Assembly (NCBI GenBank): GCA_021292105.1
Contig: CM037869.1
Coordinates: 62,001 to 126,000, forward strand
Origin: Anadara kagoshimensis
Lineage: Eukaryota; Mollusca; Bivalvia; Arcoida; Arcidae
Direction of reading: 5' to 3'
DNA: 64,000 nt
Part shown: positions 24,197-36,300 of the stretch, piece after piece
How positions within the stretch are numbered: position 1 is the stretch's first letter
Layout: each line of letters opens with the position of its first letter
Position numbers and translations under genes: made by a program
Notes under the pieces: generated by a model
Seen by the model: the letters and a program-made list of their open reading frames with translations, nothing else
Told to the model about the DNA's origin: nothing
Database searches by the model: none

Positions 24197-24390
24197 TCAC
24201 ATATGTCCTTCTTTTCTCATGACATCAGAAAACGCCATGTTATCATATTCATTCGATAGAGACTTTAATGGTTGTTTTCTTTTATATATCACATAACCAA
24301 CTATTATAATCAGAACTATAGCAGCAAACGTTCCTAATCCAATACTAAGTCCTGCTATCTCTTTTGTTGTCAACTCTGCCTTTACCGCTT
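24197..24390 (-). CDS. EGF gene, last exon: transmembrane helix and cytoplasmic tail
   Basis: After an AATATCAG acceptor (phase 1) it encodes a juxtamembrane stretch EAVKAELTTKE, then the helix IAGLSIGLGTFAAIVLII-IVGYVIY (about 25 residues, hydrophobic), then KRKQ as a stop-transfer signal. The tail of about 28 residues ends NEYDNMAFSDVMRKEGHM and TGA at 24199-24197. YDNM fits both the Grb2-type pYxN and the PI3K-type pYxxM SH2 motifs, so tyrosine signalling is possible (inference). Confidence 0.85.
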
Positions 24391-27300
24391 CTGATATTAA
24401 AAAAAGTTAGAAAAATTAAAAAGCAACACAGAAACATCTACAAAAAGAGTACATCAATCAAAACGTGTTAAGGCCGCAAATGAATAGATAAGTGGGATTT
24501 ACCTGTAGCCTTTCTTTCAAAATCACTGATGACTAGAGATTAAATAATCAAATTACTTTCATATCTCAGGTAATGGGAATCAAGTCGTGACCTCTCACTA
24601 ACTACGGGTTTGATATGCATGGACCGGAAATAAAACTGTTATATGCCACAAAAACACTAAATAAATTAACTCTATCTACAACTTCATTAACAACTGATTG
24701 AGACATAATAAAAAGTAACATCCTTATCTATGTCATGCAAGTTTAATCTAGAAATGATATTGAACATACACACTTGGTAGTTAAAGACTATGTTATGTTA
24801 CAAAGGATGTATATTTACTTGAGTTTTAGAACCATCGAGATATTTTCTATCAAAACCATTGATGAAACAAAATTTGTATTCACAATATTGCTACAACATT
24901 CAGAACTAGTAAGCTATGTAGGTTAGCTAGCAGGAATGGTACCTGCATTTGAATCTTGGTAACCATACAAGGGGATTTGAAATGGACAGTAACCATTCTG
25001 TCGCCAGCACTCATTTTTTTGTTTTGAAAAAAATTAACCTTTGCTATTGTATAACACTTAACTGTTTACAAAGTCAATCATAACGGACGATATACTTAGG
25101 TTGAAGCAAACTATTAGAAGAGAGTAACGTAAATCATTTTTATTTATATTGATTTTAATATTTAACAACGGAGCAAGCTGCCTACCAATAAATTGTTTAC
25201 CCAGGAATATTGCAAGTCAAGGCTCATCAGAGCCCTCAAAAAATGTTATGGCCGTCATCACAGTACTGTTGATAAGTTTGATGTCTCTGTGTCCAGGATT
25301 GCCCTGAATATATTTGATGTCCCATAATTCCATGTTTCTTTCACTCAATTTTTATTACGCATGTGATAGATGTAGCTAGCTGAACAGGAGGTGCTTACCC
25401 TTCCAGAGTACTAGATCTCACTTCCCTGGTGTAATTCCATGTGTTTATCATGATTTAGCAGTTTTAAAGTTTTTACTTTGCTTCGTGATTGTTATTTGGA
25501 CATGGATATGTATGCTTGGTTTTGATTACGTCACTATGCAGCATTTATATGTAGATCTATACTTACCAGGTTGTGTATGAATCTGGCCTGCAAAATACAA
25601 AAGAAGTATGTCATTATTTAAGGGTTTCAATATAATAACAACTTGCAAAATTTGAATATTGCACTAAATTTGTGAAAACTTCAAAACAAGATTTTTTATT
25701 TCATGAAACCATGAAACTGACCAGCAGCACTACACTTTCCATCCATATAGTATTGAAAAACATGTAAAACACCTTGAACATGAAACAAAACAAGTTTTGG
25801 ATTATAATAGAAGAAAAAAGTTTACATTAAATGTCTTATGATTTCGAATGTCAAATTTTCTCAAATAGGATTTTAAAAGAAATATTGTATAAATCTCAAT
25901 CTAAAGATCATGAATATTTAAAATGTCATACATTAAAGAATAGAAAGTTTTACTTTACCTTTTTATTGTGACATGGACATGGATTGATTTGTTTGTTTTT
26001 GATTACAATGGGTCCTTTTACATAATGATGGACGAACACTACAGTCATATGCAAGTAGATTGCAATGTAATTTGATTCTTCCAAAATATTTAATCTGATA
26101 TTAAACAACAGATGTTAAGCACAAGTTAATAAACATTAACTAAATAGTTTTTTGCCTTACCGTCCTCGCAAAAGACACCAGTATAACCTTTTGGCAATTA
26201 CAGATATATTTCCCATCTTTTAATTCACAGCTACCCTTGTTTTGGCATGGTTCTGCTGTCGGGTGGCATTGTTTCACTATACATGATAAAATAACAATTA
26301 CTGTCAAAGAATGAGTGAATAATCTGGTGCTTGTATTATCTTTTAAATAATTAAATTAACAATGTAATATTAGACATAGAAGGCTGTGGCCTATTAGCTT
26401 TAACATCTAGGTGCATTATTGAAGAAAAAAGAAATTTTATTTTAGTGTATTCATTTGGTATTATCTTTTAGAATTGTGTCTCTTATTGCAATCACAAGGT
26501 AGTATGAAGCATGGAATTCTGTGGACTATTAGTTTAGAACGTTATACAGCAGCGTGTCTCTGATATTTCTATTCAAAGTCTTTATTTTACCTCCTCTGAT
26601 TAGTTTAACCAGGAACACAATTGTTATATCAATGGAATTGCAAATGATGATCAATTTAAGACAGAAATTTGCGGGTAATATACGAAACAATGCAATACCT
26701 AGCGTGAATCGCTAACAAACCAGTGTAAATTACCCAGGAAAAGAAAGTTTTTTTTTCAATTATTGAAAATATACCAATACCATTGTCTCATTTAACAGTC
26801 CGTAACAAATTAGAAAACAAGCGTAAATGTTATGTAAACGTTTTTATAAAGAAAAAAATGAAAAACGTTTTATTAATGAAATTGATTTTTATAACAAACT
26901 ATTTCACAAAGCAGCGGAATAACGCTGATGATTGTGTTTTATATTCTTTATATGAAAAGTGTTATAAACGTAAAAGAAACTTCGGTGATACCTTTTTAGA
27001 ATATCACGAAATCAAGATAGTGTCAACCTTGTTCTACTGTTGTACAATACTAAATTAACATGCCACTGATTGTAGTAAAAGTAAATAGTTTGAGGTCCTT
27101 AAAATGGTCAAAACTGAACCCCAAGAACTTTGATTCCAAATATCAAATCATCTTAGGGGTCAAAAAGATAAACAGGTAAGAGGCCATAATTTTGTAAATG
27201 CCCGATTCTTGTGTAATGTACCAAAAAGATAGAATATTTCATGATAGGTCATTTATTTCCTAATCTTCTAATTAAATAGTTTTTTTATTGTATTCCAACA

Positions 27301-30300
27301 ATCATATTAACAATTAAAGCAGACTTATACAGGGAGATATAAATATATTAATAATTATACGTAACTAAACAAATTTAAACGAATATAACACACGGAAAGT
27401 ATTATAATTTATTAGGAGTACCCATGTCAAAACAAAGGGATAAGAGTCTTGTTGCAGGTGTAATGATATAAGCAATCATAAAAAATAAACCCAAATATTT
27501 TCTTTTTATAAAAATTGTACTTTCGGCTATATTTTTATATAAGGTAAAATACTCAGGTCATCCTCATGTCAATAACCAGGCAAACCTTGTACCTCTAGGC
27601 GATTATTCAATAACTTACAGTCTGGTCAATACATAATGTATACACCTTGTCTAATTGACCTTAAAAATCTTGATATTTGGTAAAAGGCTAGGTCACGTTC
27701 TTCCCTTCTGTTACCTAACAGAAGAGTTTATAAGGTTGTTGCATGCGTCACTCGACACACACACACCTGGACACACATTTGGGCATCTACACACAGACTC
27801 AGCACCATACACAGTGCATCAATCCCGGAAGACACTACACACAGACAAGGAGTGTTCTACTGAACTGTTAAAGAATCAAAGTACAAACAAGACCAAAATG
27901 CTTTAATTAATATTACGCCACAGCTCACAGGACTACAGTACACAGGTGCTAAATAGAAAAAAAAACTACCATTATTACCTGTCTGGCACCGGTCACCTGT
28001 GTAGAGTTTAGGACAGCTGCACCTATTTCTGTTACAAGTTCCTCCATTCTCGCAAACTTCTTTGATATTGTCACAAGCAACAACATCTGACAATACATAT
28101 AACAATATAACACTAATTATTAAGAACTGACTCTAATTTCGTTAGTTTTTTGTGATGCAAAACCTAAAAAGCATTGTTCAGTAAATAGTATAAAAACATA
28201 TCTTGCAGACATTTAATTTTAACTAAATTTAATAAATACACTGATCGGTTATATTTCAATTTGTTTGTTGTTGTATTGTGATTTAAACATGTGCTGGTAT
28301 GTTTGTTTTTTTATATGATCAGCTTCTCTTTTTTAAATCGTACACGGCAATCTATTACATAGATTCACGACTACCAATTAGCTTTAAACTCCGACGTTAA
28401 GGTAAAAAGGCCTCGTGGTATAGATTTATAAAATCTGAATTGGATGATTTCAACTCCTTCAAAAGTTATTGATTAATCCATGTCTAAAGTCGCCTAAATT
28501 TACTTAATCGAATTGCCACAAGATGTTAGGGTTAGCCTAACCCTTAAGTTGTGTAACTTCTCGATAAACTTATTTCGTGTTAGTTGTTTCCGCCTGTGCT
28601 CTGAACACAATGAAACTCAATTTCTGTCTAATGAATAGTGTGCTATCTGCAAAACAAGGGATTGAAGACGATATCAGCTTATGACAAACCTAGGAAAAAG
28701 GCTCATTGTCTATGATTAAATTTTAATGCAAAGTCTAAAAATGATGACTGTTTGTGACTTTTTAGAGGAGATAGATACTGAGAAATACTCACCACATAAC
28801 GTCCCTGTATACCCATTAGCCATAAACACATATATAATATTTATATAATCCTTGCACTTCGCTCCATTCTGACAAAGTTTATTGCCACATTTAACTGTAT
28901 CTATAACATATCAAAGTGAAAATGATACTCTGTATAATGACTATTACACAATCTGAGTTCAATGATCTAACATTTAATTGTGCACTGAATACTGTCTTGG
29001 CACAGTAGGAAATACGGCGAGTCCTTATCTCAACATGTGTATGCAATTCAAACGTAGTTGGGTAATTAGTTGAGAAGTTATCGTACCCGTATAAATTATT
29101 ATAAGTCACTGAAATTTATTCCAATTGCCTTAGCAATAAATCTTTTCGGTTTCCTTGGGGTCCATCATCTACAACTAGCCACCTCAAAAGAAGATAATAC
29201 GCGACTAAAGCTGATCCAAACACCCATTAACTAGGCTTGTAGGTTTATATATCTACACTAACTCAATTTCTCAGTTTCAAAGTTTTAACTTTGCTTTAGG
29301 ATTGTGATTACTAGTATCTGGCGTCTTTATAAGGCTGTAAAGCAGAAATATCGACTATAAGCTAATTTATATTATCGTTTTTCATAGATTGGTATATGTT
29401 CTAAACACGTCTGGGAACTAAAGACATTAAAAGAAAGAGGGTTTATACATGTACTTACTATTTGTGCTTGTTTTAGATACTGTAAAAATAAAGAAATAAA
29501 AAATATAGTTAAACAAAAAAACGATGAAATAATTGCCAAGGTTGGACAGTAGAAAACCAAACGTGAAAATAAAAATCATAATAAGATCATTGACATACAT
29601 TAAGATTATTGAAGATTTGATAGAATGATATTTTATTGTAGCAAAAATGAACACTTAAAATGTTCCAATACTATTTTTCATCCAACTTCTTGAGATGAAA
29701 TAAAGATTGTACTGGAATTAGAAAAACACGTGACTCATATTGATGCCTAACGCTACACTGTATCACATATCACCTAATTGTACTGTTTATACTGCAAACT
29801 GCCGGACGTAGCTAGATAAACGGGAGGTGCTTACCATTCTGGGTTTTAGCTTTGCTCTGGGATGGTGTTTGACGGATTGGTATGTTTGGTTTTTACTATT
29901 AAGATTCTCAATGAGGTTTAATTATTCTTATAAATTGATGTTTAAATAACTCAAATAAGTTCTACACGTACGGCTAGTCACACAGATCAAGTAAAATTTA
30001 TATTCGTCAAACCTGTCTAAAGGCCACCCAAGGAAACCAGTATAAGTGGCCTTGTAGACAGGTGGTCCTAATACAGAGGTGACCTTTAAGACAGGTTGAC
30101 TGAACTGTTGGGTTTTTTGTTTTTATCACCGATAATTCATTTAAGTACAAACATATTTTATTACCATTATATTTTGTCAGCTCGAATACCTTCACGTCTT
30201 TGTTTTGACATTTTGTTTTAGAACAATTGCTTACTTTTACAATGGGGTCCGCTGAATCCAGGTTTACATAACAGAAGCTGTGGAAATTAAGGAAATGTTT

Positions 30301-33300
30301 ACATGTTCCGCCATTGTAACACGTGTGTTCTAAACAGGTTTCTGTAACCAATCTAAACAGGATAAAAAATAAAATATTAAAACAATTACACCTGTTAACT
30401 GTGTATTGTAAAACAGTATCAGAAATAGCGATAATTTTGAAAGATTTTTCAGTTATATATTTCACAAACATTAATAACAGATAATTTAGGTTTTATTTAT
30501 TGTCGATGTGAAAACATTATTTTTTTTTACATGATTTCTACTTTTATAAGGTTCGTGCGTTTTGGGTCACACACGCTAACAAAGAGCAAGCATTTTAAAC
30601 GCTCTAGTTACTTTTCTATCGTCATTTTAAGAGGATTAGAGCTGTTTAAAAACGACATCTTACGATCACAACATGTCATTGTACACGTTCGATTATAACT
30701 CAAACATATATCCAATTCGTCTGCCGAAGTTAGGTGGTTTTCATCGGGCACTACTATTTCTCGTCTTGCATGGACTCACCGCCTCGATATAAGAGAATCT
30801 TTGTTGGGACGTAATGCAACAGTACTCAATTTATCGATTTGTTGGTGTCCGAGTTGGTGGCCAAGCAGTATAATTGAACATTTTTACAACATACTGGGGC
30901 CAGAGACACAAATCTTAATTCAAGTGATGCACTGATCATGATTTAGTTAATTACATATATTACCGGTTTTAATTTAATCACTAGACGGTCATTTTGGAAT
31001 GCATTTCCTCAAGTGGTTGGACCAATATTATGATACCAAAAATTATTTTTCCAAGATTTAAAAAAAGCCCAAAAGACCGTTATAAATATATTTAACCAAA
31101 TTTGCTGAGGAAAAACTAATTAACTTATTTCAGCTTCATGTAACTGGGCCTGGTTGTTTGGCATATTGTAATGACTGATCAAAAACAAACATACTAATCC
31201 ATGTCTAGTGACTTGGTCAGGGTGTTTTCGAAATTTTAAGATTTTGCAACTTGTATCGAGAGGTGACCAATTATTGTGGAAATATACAACTATACAACTC
31301 GGATGAGGTTTCTATGTCGCCTAATTAATACCAGTTTTTACCAAGTGTCACGTTTCCATCCTTGGTGTTTAGGCTGGTGAAAGAACTTTAAAGATCTTAA
31401 AAACTTATTTCAAAATGTACCGTTTAGCTCTGCCTTGCCACTAACTGGTATTTTTTATGAATTAGTAGGTCTAGTGATATATAACATATTTCAATTATAC
31501 ATGTATTTAAACAATATGATATACATACGTGGTGCTAATGTTGTCGTCGTAACTGAAGATAAAAATAAAACATAATATTCAAATACGTCTAAATAAACTG
31601 CATAGTTATGTAATTTCTTTATAATTTGTCATTGTGATCAATATACTTCCAACGATGAGAATTTTGTTATCTAATTTAGCTTAGCTTAGCTCTTTCTTGT
31701 TTTTTTTTTTGTTTACTGTTGTGGTTATTTTACAGGGCCTTGGCTGTGTTGATTTCTAATTTTATTGGAACCTATCCCTGCGTCAACCATTTTTATAAGC
31801 ATCTTGCTTCGTTGTGTAAAGTTCCCGTTGTAAAGTTAAAGCAGACAACATAGGTTCCAATAAAATTAGAAATCAACACAGCCATAGCCTTGTAAAAAAA
31901 CCACAACAGTAAACAAAATAAAAATATGAAAGAGTAAGCTAAGCTAAAATAAGGACTTCAAAATGTTTTGAGGCCATCATCACAATAATGTTGAAGAATA
32001 ATGGTTTTTTCTGGATATATTTGACCTCCCATAGCTCATGTTCCTTTCATTCTCAATTTTGATTACATATGTGGTGGGTGTGGCTGACTACAGTAGATGC
32101 TCACCCTTACGCCTTACGGAACACCCTGACTGACTGACATGTAAAACCTAATTTACCAGCTCAAATGTTTTTACTTTGCTTTATTATTGTTGTCTGGACA
32201 CAGTAAGTTGTGTTTCTTTTTGATCGTCTGTTTCTAATGTTATTGTTTGTCCAGTTTATCTTTTATCAGATGCATACTACAAATGGACGTTAAATTCTCA
32301 TATTAAGGGTTCTCTCCTAATTGGATTGAATATCACTCTGACCACACGGTTTGATATATAAAAATCACAAACACTAAGGAAAAGAAGAAGAAGTTTTACG
32401 TTATATGTTTTTTTACTTACTGTTCGAATCTTTCGAAACTAGAACAAAGAACAAGAAAGTAAAATAAATTTAATTTCCTAAAAATAATAAAAATATTTAA
32501 TGACATGTACTTTATCTGTCATGTTTTTTGTTATCACAGTTTTAAGGTTGGTTTTTAGATTATTTCTCATTTCATTCGTTATAATTGCCGTGTTCTTATT
32601 TTCATCTTGCCACGCAAGTTTTCACTGAAAAACCTGGATTTATATTCTTCTTCAGAAAAACAGATTTATTTATATTTCAACTACACATACTTGTACATTA
32701 TTATTATTATCATGTGCTTTGGTGACATCAGAAATGAACAAATTTAATGATATAGGTGTAAATTTTAACTTGTATTGCAATTATATATTGTGCAAGTGCT
32801 TTAACCGGTCAATGTATTTTCCGTATCGACAGACCGGAAACTATTTCAGAACACCTGCTTGTCAAATAAACCTTAAAGTCATAGATAAACGACCATTCAA
32901 GTTGACAAAGTGTGTTTTCCAGAGCACACGTATCATTTCCCTGGTGGAGGTTACGTGTCTAACCTGACTTGTAAGCTTTAAAATGTTTACTTTACTTCTG
33001 GATTGTGATTCGGACATGGATTAGTATTTTTTACTTTGTTTCTGGATTGTGATTCGGACATGAATAAGTATGTTTGTTTTTACTTTACTTCTGGATTGTG
33101 ATTCGTACATGGATTAGTATGGGTTTTTTACTTTGTTTCTGGATTGTGATTCGGACATGGATTAGTATTTTTTTTTTACTTTGTTTCTGGATTGTGATTC
33201 GGACATGGATTGGTATGTTTGTTTTTACTTTGGTTCTGGATTGTGATTCGGACATGGAATAGTATGTTTGTTTTTTCTTTGGTTCTGGATTGTGATTCGG

Positions 33301-36300
33301 ACATGGATTATTATGTTTTTTTACTTTGTTTCTGGATTGTGATTCAGACATGGAATGGTATGTTTTTTTACTTTGTTTCTGGATTGTGATTCGGACATGG
33401 ATTATTATGTTTTTTACTTTGTTTCTGGATTGTGATTCAGATATTGTTTGTGTTTGTTTGTTTTTAATTCATGTACAATTTACTGTATTATTTACTTGTT
33501 TCGCAGAATGTCCCTTCATATCCACTTGGACAGTTACACAATCCGCCTCTACATGTCCCTCCATTCTTACATATAACTTCTACATCATTACATGGTTTAG
33601 CTGGAACAAAGGAATTATAAAATAACAAAAAATAGTATTAATATAAAATGAAACTTAAAAAATTAATGTGATTTTACATCCTAAAATAACAAAACAATGG
33701 GGATCACAAGTTTAGCATGTGATATTTAATAACGTGTGTACAAAGGTTTTGATTTGAATTCATGTAGAACCGCGCAAGACGACGTTTTCACAAAACCTGC
33801 TAATGATATTCCAAGTTATGAACAAACGTTTATACGGTTCAACAAAACTTTCCGGACACTGATTGTGTATGGTATTAACAAACCCTATCAAAAAGTGTCC
33901 ATAATTACAGCACTACAATTGGCAAATGCCACAGAAGTAGTTATGTACGTTAATATAGAAAACATGATGTTTTTATAATAACTTACAAAGTCATTAGAAG
34001 ATAAAACATGTATACAAAAGAGTTCGTGTATGACACAACACCGATACAAATTACTAGTAAGCAATTTGGGAAAATCTGAAATTTTTAAAAGGTTTTGGAA
34101 ATACATTTACAGTGTTCTAAATTAAAATTGTTTTTACTACATACATGTATGTATGTAGAAATTCAAGCAAATTAGAAGTTTAAGAATAGCCTAGTTGTAA
34201 ATAATTTAAAATCGTAGAATACATGCTTAAATTAATTATATCCTGAGTTAATATTATTTATAGTTTCTAGTGGACTTTTGTTTCCCTCCATCATCAATGT
34301 TCTTTGAGTATACAGAAACAAAATGTATGTACAGAATAACCGTGCAGAAAGTATTATTGTATATATATAGTATTATGGATTTATATTACAATTATGTCGA
34401 ATTTTGATATTTCATGATTGCTTTATAAAAATAAAAAAAATGATTTAAATTTATTGTATTTTAATACCTTTAATGGATTGCTACACATGATATACTTTAC
34501 ACGTGCGGGTGTAACTACTTTAACAGGAGGTATCTCTTTAGCACATGGACTCACTTTCAAAGCGTGTTTAACTAGGTTTGCTTGTTTTAAAGTTTTTACT
34601 TTGTTTTTTGGATCGTTAATTGAACATGGATTTGTTGGTTTGTTTTTGAACATAACAAAAACAGCTTTTCTTATCAAAGCTGATTGCGGGTTACTGGTGT
34701 AGGATACGTATTACGTTTGTTATCATGGTCAGAATACACTCTTAAATATAGTTATACGAAATGTAAACATTATTGTCTGGCTCTGCTGCAAAGCGTTTTC
34801 AAGCCTTAAAGTTTTTACTTTACTTCTGGATTGAGATTTGGACATGGATTAGTATTGTTTTTTTTTTAGTTTGTTTCTGATTCGGACATGGATTAGTATG
34901 TTTTTTTGCTTTGTTTTTGGATTGTGATTTGAACATGGATTAGAATTTTTTTTACTTTGTTTCTGGATTGTGATTTGGACATGGATCGGTATGTTTGTTT
35001 CTATTTTACTTCTGGATTGTGATTCGGACATGGAATAGTATGGTTTTTTTACTTAGTTTCTGGATTGTGATTCGGACTTGGATTAGTATGTTTGTTTTTA
35101 CTTTGCTTCTTGATTGTGATTTAGATATTGTTTGTGTTTGTTTGTTTTTATTCATGTACAATTAACTGGTTTGTTTACTTGTTTCGCAGAATGTCCCTTC
35201 ATATCCATGGACACAGTTACACAATCCGCCTCTACATATCCCTCCATTCTTACATATAACTTCTACATCATTACATGGTTTAGCTGGAACAAAGGAAATA
35301 CAAAAAAAATAATAGTATAAACATAAAATTAAACTTAAGAACAAATGTCATGTACATTTCTCATGTAGCTAAATAATAATACCTACCTACCTATCCTCTT
35401 CGTCCCTGGTTGAAGATAAGGCCACTGTGGTTTCTGTAACTAAAAACTTTTTACAGTATAAGACAGTTAACACTCCAACCTGGAGGGCCAGGGTTTTTGA
35501 TCAATGTTTTCATTCTCTAGAATGGATGCTTACCAAAGCTTATGAAGCAATTGTATCCAAGTTTTATATCAGAGTTTTACTTCTCTTAGATGAGTTGTTC
35601 TAAATAATAATGGGGATCACAAATTGAGCGTGTGATATTTATAATTACAAACGCGTGTACAAAACTTGAATTCATGTAGAAACGCGAAAGTAGACGTTTT
35701 CACAAATACTACTAATGCAATTCCAAGTGGTATGAGTTAACGTTTATAAGGTTTTAAAAAACTTTCAGGACACTGATTGGTAGTGACGAAACCTATCAAA
35801 AAGTGTCCATAAGTACAGTACTACAATTGAGAAATGCCACAGAAGTAGTTATGTACGTAAATATAAAAACAGGATTTATAATAACTTACAAGTTCATTGC
35901 AAGATACAATATGTATACAAAGGAGCTCGGATATCACACAACACTGATACAAATTACTAGTAAGCAATTTCGGAAAATCGGGAAATTTTCATAGGTTTTG
36001 GAAATAATTTTACAATAAAATTGATTTTTACCATATACATGTATCCATAGGGGAATTCAAGAGATCATAAAACATACAAATTCTAGCTTGCTTTTAATTC
36101 CCTCATTATCAATGTTCTTTGAATATACAGAAGGAGAATATATAGTGAATAACCATGCACGTGCGGATGTAACTACTTTAACACGAGGTGCTTCTTGAGC
36201 ACATGGACTCGTTTTCCAAGTGGAAGTTCGCGTGCTTTACTAGTTTTGCTTGTTTTCACTTTTTTACTTTCCTTTTTGATTGTTATACAAACATGGATTT

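Noticed and set aside
26783-27058. 91-codon ORF in an intron of the EGF gene
   Set aside because: Low-complexity lysine-rich translation of AT-rich DNA, opposite to the gene, without splice or domain support.
33074-33625. Plus-strand ORFs with FWIVIRTWI repeats
   Set aside because: Translation of the T-rich minisatellite and the antisense of the EGF8 exon.
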